A stretch of DNA of 64,000 bases, taken from assembly GCA_964017195.1 (NCBI GenBank), contig OZ024890.1:23807201-23871200 (forward strand). The letters are read 5' to 3'. Position 1 is the first letter of the stretch. Each line of letters starts with the position of its first letter. The notes under the pieces were generated by a model, which saw only the letters and a list, made by a program, of their open reading frames with translations, was not told the DNA's origin and did no database searches. The DNA is from Siderastrea radians (lineage: Eukaryota; Cnidaria; Anthozoa; Scleractinia; Rhizangiidae). Shown here one piece after another: positions 46,491 through 60,137 of this stretch. The translations under genes were made by a program, and so were the position numbers.

Positions 46491-47240
46491 TTAAAATTCT
46501 TTCCAATTCAATGGAAAAGGCCATCTACAAACTGATGGAACTGCCATGGGAACAAAAATGGCCGTGGCTTTTGCAAATATTCCATGCCCACAAATAGAAA
46601 GAGAAATACTAAGACAGAGCTGCAAAAAACTGCCAGTGTGGAAAAAGTATATTGATGATGTGTTCTTCCTTGTGGAATACTGTCATAGAGAAAATAGAAA
46701 AATTACTTGAAAAGGAAAATACATTCCACCCAACGATCAAATGTACGACTGAAATCTCAGAAACAGAGATTACATTCTGGGACACAAAGGTGTACAAAGT
46801 TGAAAATGCAGACTTCACAAATGGAGTGGTGGAGAATTGAGCAGCCAATGACCATTAGATTTGCAGAAGCACTAGCCCCGAAAAGGCTTGCGAGCTTAGT
46901 TGAACCACGAGGTCGAGAAGAAAATAAACATGTTGTGAAGTTGACGTTAAAAGTCTTTTGTTTTATCAGTGGTCTATCCAACAAAGAATCTATCCTTGAC
47001 TTGCAAACGCATTACAAACCTACGGAAAACTTTCATATTCGTGTCAGGCGTCACGAATGGCTTTATTTAAGGAGAGGTGTTCAGGCTTCTTAGAACAAAT
47101 TCCTCAAAGGCAACATTTGAGGAAAACATCAAAAACCAGAGGGTACCCAGCTAGTGTTGTTAAAAAACACCTCTCCGAGGTATTAAAATTCCCGTAGAGA
47201 AAATCGGCACTAAAACAGAAAAAAACAAAGCTGCACGTGA
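46490..47240 (+). mobile_element. Penelope-like reverse-transcriptase fragment
   Basis: The plus strand reads GTAMGTKMAVAFANI and then KKYIDDVFFL, the motif pair typical of Penelope-like elements (YIDD box). The frame then shifts to a stretch ending SETEITFWDTKVYK. A C-terminal part resumes near 46970 (SKESILDLQTHYKPTE-like, with one change) and runs to about 47230 in shifting frames. It is broken and lacks the GIY-YIG domain. It sits between copies A and B of the duplication. Confidence 0.75.
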
Positions 47241-47276
47241 GAAAATATAACTCTTTGTATTGTATCCGCCATTTGA

Positions 47277-47639
<363 letters not shown>

Positions 47640-49691
47640 TAACCAGACAGTTAAAAACAGGCTTTCTTTTCGCAACTGCTTTTTCACAACTCCGTAAGTT
47701 GCGTATACAAGTGCGACAATCTTTCACCACATATCAACACTCTCGCCTGTTGTTTATGTATCTGATATTCATCTATTCGACTTCCATACAGTCAAAACAA
47801 CTGTTAGTTCTGGTGCACCTTACTCAGTCACTGAGTATCTCTACCCATCATCCCTCAGGTGTCCAGACAATCAAAACAGTTACTAGCTCTCATGACTGGA
47901 AGGCCGCTCCTGAAGATCGAAAAACTAAACCCATCTTTGTTCAAGTTTGTCGTAGAGCTCAGAGATGTCAAGGTAAAAGTAGTAATAGTGATTACAATCT
48001 TTCTTCTTTTTATTAGCTCGAAAGGCATTTCGTATATATGTAAGTGGAAAGTTATACTGCATTGCAAACTAAGTCAAGGAAAGAGAGATTGTTTGTTTTA
48101 GTTTGCTCTGTTGTTTGTATTAATTTATTTTGTTGTTATTTACTAATGGAAGAGAATGTTCAAGTTACCGACCGTCACAGTTACAGAAAGTGTTAAGGTG
48201 CACATATCATGGCATAAAAATTGAACTCTTGCTGGATTCACATTGAAAATTTGTAAGGCGCAATGAGCGATGTGAGCTTTACTGCAAATCTTACTGGCAC
48301 TCACAGTTTATATTTTTCTTCCATTTTGTGTGTAGACATGCAGATATTTTAGCATGTCTTCAGAATTTGAGCCACCGATTACTCTTAGTCGTTTATGCGT
48401 GCTCCAAGAATTACTTCGTGTGAGGTTTTGAAAGGTCGTTAGTTTTAAAGCTAGCTAGACGCTAAGATCTCGTTTGTGTAATGTTGTCTGCAGCGTCTCA
48501 GAGAGGAGATTCTCATCATGAAGAAATACTTCGTTACCTCCCGTCAGGCCTTGGAGAGCAAGCTATTACTACAGGTACATGTAAATACAATTGTTGTGTT
48601 GCTATCCGAGTGAGCCGGCAGGCTTCGTTAGAGAAGTTGCTAGGCAATGTGAGCGACGTATCCTGATAACTAGTCTCATCAAACGCAGTCAGAGAGCCAA
48701 TCAAAACCTGAACAAAATTCGGTCCGCATGCGGACTTGGGATGAGCGTAAACTTTTATGGCTTTAAATAAGTTCTGATAATATTATAGATACAAAAAACT
48801 GTGATTGCTATTTGAAAAAAAATCAGAAAGTATAGGTTTTCACCGTTCATAAACGCCAAAACATTTCCACACGTTACGAGCGTGATGGAACGTGTTTTTT
48901 GACATGTGGTCGTGCTTACTCAAACGTAATAAATAGTCCATGGGCCAGACCAGATCTCGGTACCAAATCGAGGGACAAAACGTGAGTGCTATCAATTGAT
49001 ATTCCTCCCTGAGGTGTTTTGAAATTGGTATGATAACCTTTCTAGAAAAGTAGCTTTTATGTAGTTTTTTAAATTTGAAATTTCTCAGAAAACCCATTTA
49101 GCATGGAAACGAGGCTGTGCATAAAACTCCTATAAATATGGGACGAATGCAGTTTTTCGGCAATTTTGATGATAAAAAGGAAAACTATTGTACATTCTTT
49201 TATCGCATTTGGTTAAAAAAGCTATTTTTGAAGGAATGTTACGACAATGAAAAAATGGGAAATCCGCATGACCGTATGGGTCAAATCCAACATGGTGGTT
49301 CCCTTGACGGGTGAATAGTGCTTTGTTGTGTTCTAAGTTTGGATGTTTTTTACAGCCCTGTTGTTTTTGGAGAATAGCTAGCTATTAGGCAAGTAGATAA
49401 ATGGACAAAAGAGCTCTTAGCAGCTCTTACAGGAACAGTTTTTATCTCGTGGTTGCAATAGCAACCAAGAGATTGTGACCACTTTGGTGCATTCCTGTGC
49501 TTACAGTATTTCTGTGACCGGTTGTGTAGATTCGGTGTTGTTCATGTGATGTTTGCCGTGCCTTCGGCCCTGTCGGTCATGTTTTCGTTACTTTTAGGCG
49601 TTCGTGTATCAGAAAACTTAGGGTAATGGATTTCCCGCTGATTATATACTTTTGGAGTGATTAAACTCGTGTCGTTTATCAATGATTTCAG

Positions 49692-49692
49692 G

Positions 49693-49790
<98 letters not shown>
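49692..49790. repeat. (ATT)n microsatellite
   Basis: About 98 bp of ATT triplets with a single ACT interruption, inside the 5 kb TIR element. Confidence 0.92.
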
Positions 49791-50967
49791 GAGTAGTATT
49801 CAATATGTTGCAGTAAACAGTAAAATTTAAGAGATATCGTTAGATCACCGGGAACAGTGATGTGTTCTTAGAATATTTTTGTCAGGAGCTTATCGTGATT
49901 ATACTTGTGTTGATTATGAAGCAATACACAGTCGATAAAAACCGTCGATTTCCAGTTTTGATCACACAATCAGAGATCTTGTATGGTACAGCTTGATTTT
50001 GCTGATGTGACTGGAAATTCTGTGTTGGAACATTCAATTCACTTTTTGCAGCTTCTGTCCACTGGCGATTGTTTTGCAAGAGATAAATAAAAAATGATTA
50101 TTTTAACAAGAGAAAAGAGGAAACACGAATGGAAACATTTGTGCTATTAAGCCCAGTATTAAGAGGAGATCAGGTAAAGCGTTTTAATATTCTACTTTGA
50201 TGTCACTATTGTTGAGAGCGGTAATTGAAGATTATCCACAGAACAATAACGTTTATGGAATTTGGAGTACAGTGCTAAAGGTAGTGTCCGTGATATCCAG
50301 AAGTCTACGCTCTCAAGAGAGTCACCTTAGAGTGCTCAACGTATGTATAATAATAATTAATCTTTATGGAGGAAGCTTCCGTCCCATTAAGTGGTTTTCA
50401 GGGAGGTCCTCTGAAGACAAAATGAAGATCCTACTGTTATTTGCATCGGTCATCCAGACAAAATTCATAACTTATCTTGGCTGTGCCTCATTGAAGTGTA
50501 GGTTTAAAATGCAGGTAATAGGTTCAAACTTAAGCATGAGTGGTAAAGAAGATGCTTTCAATCATCAGCCCGACAACACATACGAGTAAAGAAAAACCGA
50601 GATTTTTATGTGAAAAATTCGTGAGAAGAGAGACTGACAAAAGAAAGAAAGTTATAGAATCAGATCAAACTTCATTGTTTATTAACCAGGATCCCAAAGA
50701 AGTTTCGGGCTCCAGGGCTCTGGCCTAAAAAACGCAGGGCTCCAAGACAGAAAATTTGGGGCTCTAGAGCTCCAGTCTACCGCTTACTATCTCTACTGTG
50801 TACTGCCTACTGCCTCTGGGCAACGATGTATGCCAGAGAGAATTACAAGACAAGTCCGTCGTTCTCAGAGTTCATTTCGCTTTGTGACGCCTACCTGGAT
50901 CATCTTCTCTTCACTAACTGAAAACTGTGTAGCTTCTGGATGTCATATATAGCAATCGCAGAGACTG

Positions 50968-52626
50968 TTGAATTTGCTGAGAGCACCAAGAGAGGGAGAC
51001 TGGGAGCGGCATCTATCAGCGAAAAGACAAATGGTTCTTTGGTGTTTTGCATATGATGATCTGAACTATTCTCGCTACTCGTCTGCAGATCTCTCTAATG
51101 TGTCTCACCCCGAAGAAGATCACCAGAAGCTTGGGAATACCTTGCGTCTAGAGGATTCGCCGTCCAGTTAGGAAAATGAAACCCCTTTGGAAAAATTCCT
51201 ATTGACCAAGCATGCAAAGAGATTGTCAATAAAGATACACAATCGGTAGGGGCACCAAGGGCTCTACTTTAAAGCAGTCCGCAAGTACTATCTGGCTGCC
51301 GAATACTGCAGTATCTTATTGAAAGAGATAAAAGAAATGTTAGATTTGAAGAAATTAAGTTTCCAGCACACCCATCTCCAGAGTACTAGAATTACAAGAG
51401 ATGAGGCCGATGTCAAATCTCTGCTAGCGATGCTCCAAAGCCACTGACTAAACCCATTCAGCAGCAATATCCTGTAGGTCTGTCAACCGACAAAGTCGTT
51501 TCAGTTGAATTCGTTAAGGGGGGAGACTCTTAACTTCAGATCAGGTATTTTGTCATACGCTGTTTTGCAGCGTTTCGTGCCGCTAGATTGGTGAAATGTA
51601 TGAGGATGAACACCTAAATTTTAAAATTTAACATTGCACCGCGCGTAGCTAGTACCAGTCCCCATCCGCGCAGTACAAAGAAAAACCCCTAAAACTCGGA
51701 AGAAAAGAGCTAAGGTTCCGATTTTTTCACGAATTAGAGATAAATCAGCCTTCTTCACAATCTGACCAACGTAATTCCTGTTGACGTAAATAACAGAAAA
51801 ACTGCAGTAGAAAATGTATAAGTTTATGTAATTCTGACGTCATAACTTCTTAAATAATGCAAATTTCAAGAAACTGTTTCATCACGTTTTGCATTTTAAT
51901 GATCGTTAAATGTTGGCATCATTTTTAATAAGTAAAACTTTACACCGTTTGTGTTTTAGCCTTTCTTCTGTTAAGGTCACGTGCCCCGCCAAATATGGTT
52001 GTGACTCGAGAATCTTGAAAATGTCTCCCATTATGCAAATATGGCCAAACAGCTTATCTGTGGAAGCTAGGGGTTTCAAGATATGACCGTTAGGAACTTT
52101 TCATAGCAACAGTATGGAAGTTTAGAGTCTTCCCCCTTAAACTCCAGAAGTGCACGTGCCAGGTGTACAGCTCTCAACCAGGAGCAAGTAATATAAATGA
52201 GCTCAGGCACAGGTTGTTCTTTGTTAAGAAAGGTAACATCGACTCAGTACCCAGTTACCACCATGTGCTGACTGCTTATCCAAGCATGCTTCTCGTTCAA
52301 ACTACCAAACGGCAAACTGGAAGCGGATCCCTCAAAGCTGCCCTGAAATACCCACCCCCATCGGTTCTGGCTGGTTTTAGGAGGAAAATAAGCTGGACAT
52401 TCATTGGATGAACGGTGAGCCAGTGCTTACTGCCATACTAGTGCTGTTGTCTTCGTCCTGCACAAGGTCATGCCAACATTCGATCTGCAGCTGTCCAGCA
52501 AATGGCTTGAAGTGCACGGATATGTGCAAGTTACTAGACTTTGATAACCGACGTGAAAAACCCATCCAGGAATTTTTCTCAGATGACACAGACTCAAGTA
52601 GTTTAAGGCCTGGGTCAAGGGAGTAA
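50968..52626 (+). pseudogene. Broken transposon-associated gene with Cys-rich tail
   Basis: Separate open pieces (50968-51171, 52163-52411, 52408-52626) with stops and shifts between them form parts of one decayed gene. The last piece starts at WMNGEP-like sequence, contains CTRSCQHSICSC and LKCTDMC, and ends after an acidic stretch. I know the block REGDWERHL..WCFAYD..NYSRY from predicted proteins of cnidarian repeats but cannot name the enzyme. Confidence 0.55.
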
Positions 52627-54683
52627 TCAAGGAATGAATTGTTTATTCGCGATATTTTTGGCTTGGAGTATGCAGATGAAACCAAAATTTGGCACGTAGA
52701 GAAAGATCATCGTCCTTAACATTTTAAGAGCATTACTGAGGCGTTTTCGTCATGTCGCGTGGCTGTTTTTCCCAAAAATAGCAATTATTTGATGAATTGT
52801 TAATGGATTTACGAGGCAACATCGAACAAAAACGCTTTCTAGATGCAGTTTAAGCATTTCCAGCCTCACATTTGGAATGTTTGTCTATTGATTAATGAAC
52901 CAATAAACCGTAGAAATGCGTTGTATATTGCTTATCAGATATTAACTAAACCAAAGTTAATATAAAGTTGTAATTTCTTCACTATTTACATTCTACTGCA
53001 CACTATGTTCAAATTCACACTGAAGATGGCAGACGTATCTGCCGAAACATGTTTGCAAAACTCAAGAGCGTCGTGTTGTTCATTAAATTTATAGCAATCC
53101 AGAACTTTCATAAAATTTCACTTTTGAGCGTTCACATATTCACTTTTAAAAAACCAGGACACTCATTTCAAACGCAGAATGTTAGACATGTCTAATTTCT
53201 ATCGAAAACGCTGTTTTGTTTATCAGTACAACTAAAACTCGCGTGATTTTTGGAAATTTTTACATTCTAGTCACGTGATCTGTCAGGTGATCAAAATTGT
53301 ATGTTAAGGCAAAAGGGGACGTTAATGTTAATATTTCAGGTAAGTTTCATGCTGTTCTATGCGTTCTGGTGGAAGATGTTATCGATCAATCATTTTTCCC
53401 AACCCGAGTTTGAACTCAGGCCTTATCCTGCTTGAGGATGATGACGATGACACTAAGGAGTAAAACGTTTCTTAAAGATAGCTCCTTTCTAATTCAACCA
53501 GCCATTTGCCAAAATATCAGAAGTAATTATATCAACTCTAACTTGAAGTTGTGTTTGCTTCCACAACCACTTTTCCGTTTTTGTTCTGTCGTAAGGTTTG
53601 AAAAATTCTCTAAATTTAGCAATATTGTCCGTTGCCATGGAAACCGTTCAGGAGCCACACTTACGTTTAGTAGAGTTTAACTCTGGAAACCTTGCTTGGG
53701 ATTATTAGACTCTAAAAGCCTATCCATAATGGCGCTTTCAGGCTTCTATTAGACTATTATTAGTCATCTCTGTGCATATTTTGGTCACTTTGTAAATTTG
53801 AGTGACGTCACTTTATCACGTGATAACCCCTTTAAAGCTACTCATTTGGCATGGTTATCATACACCAAAATAAACTGGAGAAAACAGCGTTTTCAAAAAT
53901 GTATGTCAGAATTTGTCCTTCTTTTTGGTACCAAATGGCCATTTTTGGGATCCTGGCCCATGGACTAAAAGTGAAAATCTCGACAACTCGAACCCTTGCA
54001 TCTCGAAATTCTCGCTAACTGAAATCAAAAGCATTAGACCTTATTTTTACTTTCATCTACACTTCCGATGACTCGATATTTCTAAACGTTTTTCACGTGT
54101 TTTACCGAACGGTTTTGTAGAAAGCTTCAAGGGCCAAACTTGACAAGTTACGTTTTATCCTTGCGTGACTGGTTCGTCGTGCATTACCGGAATATGCACC
54201 TGAGCATGCTTTTCCAGAAAACGTCATCGCTTCTGCTTTATGTTATGGAGCAAAGTGTCAAAAAAATATAAAAATAAAGCCAGAGGCAACGCGCGTGCTG
54301 ACATGGGGTGAGCCGTGCTAGGCATCCTCATCCAAAAACCAAGCAATAGGCGTGGAGTGCGGAAAAGCGGGCATAAGCCGAGCAGTTTGTTTTTTTTTTT
54401 GTTTGTTTGTTTGTTTGTTTGGCTTTTACTCCTAATCAATAGGTCGACAAGTCATTTTGTTCGCTCTGATTGAATAAAGCATGTTGCGTGTTTTTTTAAA
54501 AGTGATTAATTTAACTATTTTAATAGCCTAGCAAGCATAAAACAAAAGCAAACACAAATTACTTCGGAGTCTCATTGTGAAAAAGACAATGTTGGAAGAA
54601 GTGGGAAGAGATAGAGCACTTGTTCCTTTGCGTTGATGTTTTCCACCTTCGAATCTAACGTTTTTCCATTGATTATTTTGTAG

Positions 54684-54827
<144 letters not shown>

Positions 54828-57800
54828 TGAACTTTCAATCACCCATTAATCTCAAAACTTAGATGCTGGTAGCTTGCTTACTATAGGAAACTATCGCAAC
54901 ATCAAGTTTTCGTCTTTTTTGTGAACATTTGAAATCGTGCAAATTAGTTGTCGCGGGAAAAGAAAACAGTTGACTATTTACTTGGAGAAACCTTAAGTAA
55001 ATTGTCCAAATTGGCGAAATGTAGCTCCTCCAAAATTCTGAAAACAAGTCGTGATTGTCACGAAAATTACTTTGGGTAACGTAGGTTAAAAACGTGCATC
55101 GTTTTAACCATCGTATATTCTTTCCAAATCGGTAGAGTGCGCTTTCTAGAAGGGATGTGACACCGTACAGCGGTTCAGTGTAAAGTACACCCACCCTTCC
55201 TCTATTACGAAAACTGAGAACGCACCTTTTTAGGCTGCCATGGACTAGGACTGCAATAATCTAGGGCTTTTTCAGCAAGGTTTTCTCTTATTTTTCAGCT
55301 GTGTCAAGCGAAGGGGTTTGTCTGCGAGTTCTGTGGAAAAGACGAAGTAATTTTCGCCTTCGATCCTCACTCAACGCAGTGCAAGCAGCGTCGAACCGTT
55401 TTTCACAAGTAAGAAAAACCGTTACAGCGAAAAATGTGGAAGTGTGGCCACTTTAAATTAATTCACGTACTTCTGCGAGATTGATAATCCAATCAGAATT
55501 GAAGCTTCCAGGAAACCAACTCAAATTCACTTGCGGCCTTGAGATGGTTTCAGTCAAGCTAGTTCTCCTCGAATTCGGATTGCCGGATGGGCGATGTCAT
55601 AAAAGCGTGCGACTTAATTAGAAAGGGATCACACTTAAGCACGACGCCGCGCTGTAATGAATACACATCGTTATAATTAGTCTATTAATTTAAGGAGCCC
55701 TGTTCCCCTTTGTGGAGCCTGTGAACATAATAAATAAAGCCAGAGGTACTCCTCCATCTTCCCACTTTTGTACCACTTAACCTCTCTCCCATTTCCTTCT
55801 CCTACCCTTATGTCGCCAGTTTTGTTCGTTCCTCTGTTAGTGATTCCGTCGCAGGAGATAATTTGAGGATCGCTCAACAAAAAACGCGGGCTGGGTTCGT
55901 TCCAATCACTTGTATTCCTAGTTCATTTATATACTTCCCGGTTGTTCAGTGTTGTTCGCTGCCCCTAGCTCGTCTCGGCTTTTTCCTGTATCCTCTCTCG
56001 TCGAACTGAGCATCGTTTCAACCTCTTCGCCCGCTTTGTTTTTATCACACTAAACTCTTCATCACCACTGAAATTCTCTCATGTCGTATTTAACACAGGG
56101 CTGCAAGGTCATCTTTTTATTAATGAACTCTGTAGAACCTCTCGCAGATGACTACCCAAAATGCCAGGGAAGATGGTCGCGTAGGATACGTGTTCACTTG
56201 CAAAAGTGGCCTGTTCCAGGCGTTCAGATGGTGGCGCGCGAACGAAAAATGTCCTCATTATGTTTCGTTCGCGCAATGCTCGGAACAGGCTATTACGAAA
56301 GGGACAGAAAAAATCGATATGAGAGATAATTTGACGCTTAAAACAGGTGGTCGCTTACGAGAAGCACCCACTTACGGAGGTTCAACTGTGGACTGAAAGA
56401 GGAGGCATACCAGATGCTTTAGGGGGCGAAACATTCCCAGCACTCTACGAGTTCTCAATCAAATATATGCTTAAACAAGTTTAAAAGCTGTTTAGTTAAA
56501 CACGGTTTAAAATTGTTTTCTTTATAAATGCTGTTTACTGATTTTTGTCGACTACAAATTTACTGCAAATGAAAGTGCAAGGTAATAATTACTTGAATCT
56601 CACGTAAAAGCCAATGTTTCATTTTTCTGTTACTGAATTTCATGTTGTTAAACCATGTTTAATTAAACATCTTTTGTTAGTGTGAATGGGACAATAGTTT
56701 CTTATCAGGTCGTAAGATTTCTTTTATATTTTGTTTCCACAGAATATGTTTCAAATCTGGCGTGTGTCCGAAGTGCGAGCGAAGACAAAGACGATCGCAA
56801 ACAAGCTAGATAGGGAGATGATGTGCAGTGTAATATATCCCGTCTCACAGATGACAGCTCGCAGAAGAACAGACAGAGTATAATATCAGAAGTGTCATCA
56901 GAAGCCCGTCTTTTTTGGAAGCTACTAGCGGTACAACATTTTACCACGAGGTCTCATGAACAAGCATGTTTTTCGGTTGGAATTGAAATTGAGTCAGCAG
57001 TCTTCGGATGTAATGTTGCTGAGCAACGTGACGTAACAGTTCTGATGGACAGCGCTGAAAAGCACAATGCTCATGCTCCTTACTTCACCGGAAAATCTCG
57101 AGTTCGAAGCAATTTTTTCCCGTTTCGGCCCCCAAAGAAAATTGTTCGCAACTAAATTTACGCTCGATTCCCAGCCGTTTTGTGCGCCTGCGTTGCTTCG
57201 CGTGGAGGAGGATGAAAACTAGACTCACTAAACGTCTCGAGATCGTGCCTGAACTAAATTTAGAAAGAAAACAAATTAAGCCCGCCTAAAAACGCAACTA
57301 AAAATCTAAACCCTCGAGCACCGAGCCCTATTGCTTTGTTTTTGTAACTCGACAAGCCATTGGAAAAGGACGCCATTTTGAAATAGCCGCATACACCGCT
57401 GACCAATGCGAGCATTTTCTGCTTTGTCGTTCTGCTGTCACTTTTGCGTGACAATGTTCGGGGTACTCGCGAGTGCTCGTCCTGTTCTTCACTGAATCCT
57501 CGAGAATTTTCCGACATTGACACTCGTTCTCTCGGCTGGTTGCATGTAATGAGATCAGGAGCCGTGAGGTCGTTTTGCTACAACTACCAGAATTGATTTC
57601 TTTTTTCCTTTCTTGTCGAAATTTTGTAAGTCCAGTTAATTAGGTTTAAATAACAACAGCCCCTCTTTGCATGAGAACACAAAAATCTGGAGGATTCTGG
57701 TAGTTGTACTAAAATGGCGTCGTGTTTCGTCCAATGAGCGCGCGTGAAAATTCATCATATGGGATCATAAGAACTTAAATGGCGTCATTGTATTTCGTCC

Positions 57801-58415
57801 AATGAGTGCGCGTGGAAAATTCATCTCATTGGGTTATATAAAGAACTTATAGCGTAGTAGCAAGGAGCCAATCAGCGCGCGGTTTCTCGTGTCCTGGGGC
57901 TGTCTAAAGAACATATTTGATCAGTGATCAGTTTAATAGATTTCGGTACGCACGATGTAAACAGGGGTTTACTTTGCAATTGTTAGTTGTTTTTCTTAAC
58001 ATGTTTTTAAAATGTAGAGTTTGATGTTACGAGTTTTCTTATATTTGGTTTTGTGTACTTTTTGCCTGCACTTTTTTTAGTTTACATGATTCTCATGGGA
58101 AGGCAAAATTACCGAAGAATTTCATATGTAGGTCCCTCCGCCTCCCAGAAATTAACGTAGCACACCTACATTTTTAAATGAGATATCCCTGGGCTTCTTC
58201 TTGAGTTCCGAAAACTAGACGGACTATCTGAATTTAACGTACCCTCGGCCTCTTTCCCCTTCTTCTTTGTAAAAACAAATTGATTTGAACCCATTCAGTA
58301 CTATCAGCACTTAACCATCTACATATCAGTTTATTGAGATAAATAACCCGTATAAGGTATATGAAAGAGCGGGTAGTTAGGGTCCTACCAACCTTGTCCA
58401 GTATGTTTCCTTTAA

Positions 58416-58625
58416 CCCTTTCACTCCCAAGAGTGCCTAAAATAAAACTTCAAGACAAATTCAAAATTTCGTTTTGTAAATTACTAAAATATAAATAGTA
58501 AATGTGAAAGTACTGCTGGAGATGTTCCATTTGAATGGTAACACCATACCACAGGATTTCATCCACAGACTCAAAAATTAGATCCACTGTAAATGTCTCC
58601 AGAACTGGCTCTGGGAGTGAACAGG
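58416..58625. mobile_element. piggyBac-like MITE, copy B only
   Basis: 210 bp with ends CCCTTTCACTCCCA and TGGGAGTGAACAGG, flanked by TTAA (58412-58415, 58626-58629). The same place in copy A (about 45657-45672) reads TTCTTTTAATGATTGC with a single TTAA and no element. Same family as 23332-23545. Confidence 0.92.
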
Positions 58626-59398
58626 TTAATGACTGCTCATGCAGTTTTTACTCTGCTGAAATTAATTGCCTTACTTTATGGTTTTTGATCGGAAAGTGTG
58701 AACGGAGACGTTTGATTTAGGAAATATAATACGATATTTTATGAAATCTCTATGCATACTAACTCACTTTGCAGTCAATGAAATCTTGCTTCCATATTGT
58801 AGCAGTTTTGAAACTAGTCAACAGTAGTAGTTATTTGTCGTTGAAGACAAGGCTTTTAAATTGCTTTCGTACTTTTTTTTATGAATTGTAACGTAAGAAT
58901 ATTTAATTATATTGAAACTACAATAACTGACAGCTACGCGTGTACTGAAAAGGTCACTTAGGAAAGAAAGAAACAGAAAATAAAAACCGATGTTAAAGAT
59001 TTGAGTTATTTTAGAATTGATTTTTGAACGATTGTATTTAGAATATAATTCTCTCCAAATGCATAAGGATAAAAACTGAAATTTCAGTCGAAAGGCTGTC
59101 TCAATTCCTTTTCTGTTTGAGGAAGTTTACTTCCGTTATTTCCGTGAAACGTTTCGTGTGAATTATCCACGGGCTAAGTACACAGCCTGTGATTAATTTC
59201 TTGGTATAACGCAAACGTGCTCAGCAAACGATGTTGCCCTGCTTTTGATTACAGGCGGTGAATATTTATTTTTGTTGTGGTAAGTGGTAATGGCAATAAA
59301 ACTTCTGTTGTTGTTGCTGAAAACATTTCACCTTTCTCAGAATTTGTGCTAGAGTCATCAAATACCGTAGCCTCTTCCAGGCGTTCAGTTAGTGCAGT

Positions 59399-59567
59399 CT
59401 AGTACCCAGGCGTTCTCTTGTCGCTCACACGACTTGGCGCGAAATTTCGTGACGTTACCAAATGGCACACCGCGAGAACGCGTTCTCTGGGGAACTTAGT
59501 CGGTGACGTCACGACCTTTCGCCCCAAGTCGAGTCGAGTGAGCGGGAGGAGAACGCCTGGGTACTAG
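59399..59567. mobile_element. Small TIR element (CTAGTACCCAGG family)
   Basis: 169 bp with perfect 19 bp inverted ends CTAGTACCCAGGCGTTCTC / GAGAACGCCTGGGTACTAG. No convincing target duplication. It sits within another repeat (CCTCTTCCAGGCGTTCAGTT, from about 59371) related to the hairpin at 43876. Confidence 0.75.
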
Positions 59568-59712
59568 GCTGTCGTTGGTGGTGAGCGAATGAAGAAAATT
59601 GCGAGCGAAAGACGAAAGAGCGGGAAAAAACGAGGGGAGACTGGGGAAGCTCGCAATCGCTCGCGTGCCAATTTCGCGTGCCAATTTTCACGCGCCACAA
59701 ACTGAACACCAG

Positions 59713-59856
59713 GCCCCAGTTGTTCAAAGATAACTTTATCCACTGGAAAAATCACTATCCAGCGGATAAAATGTATTGCTTGGAGTGCATTTTATGCGCT
59801 GGATAGTGATTTATCTAGTATTGGATAAAGTTATCCAACCTTTGAACAACTGGGGC
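59713..59856. mobile_element. Harbinger-like MITE with CAG target duplication
   Basis: 144 bp with ends GCCCCAGTTGTTCAAAG / CTTTGAACAACTGGGGC, flanked by CAG (59710-59712, 59857-59859). Inner arms GATAACTTTATCC / GGATAAAGTTATCC continue the hairpin. CWG duplications fit PIF/Harbinger. Confidence 0.85.
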
Positions 59857-59981
59857 CAGGACGTAAACACTCTTATTCTTTGGCCATCTCAACTTCAATA
59901 GAAATACAAGGCGAACTGCGGTGGCGAACATCACAAGACAACGCATGTTGTAAAAACATTAATTTATGAACTTAACGTTTC

Positions 59982-60014
<33 letters not shown>

Positions 60015-60137
60015 TTGGGAAAATTACAAATAAATTTAAACGCAAAGTGAAAGGCTGGTACCTAATAAGGAAAATGAAAAAAAATATATTAACAAACAGA
60101 CTTCAGTTTGAAATCTGCAAAACAAAACAAAACCTAG

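Larger units (their letters stand above)
48934..53967. mobile_element. 5.03 kb TIR DNA element, copy B only
   Basis: Perfect 15 bp inverted ends TAGTCCATGGGCCAG / CTGGCCCATGGACTA, flanked by AAA (48931-48933, 53968-53970). The empty site in copy A (37030-37060) reads ACGTAATAAAGTGAAAATC with one AAA. The interior has an (ATT)n array (49692-49790) and remnants of one long plus-strand protein: REGDWERHLSAKRQMVLWCF and NYSRY near 50990, NPFGKIPIDQ-like near 51185, and a Cys-rich end CTRSCQHSICSCPANGLKC near 52450. These resemble a family of repeat-encoded cnidarian proteins with a CXC-like tail. The superfamily is not certain. Confidence 0.8.

Noticed and set aside
46490..47240. Host gene exon between the duplication copies
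   Set aside because: The YIDD and GTAMGTKMAVAF motifs and the frame shifts show a decayed Penelope-like element.
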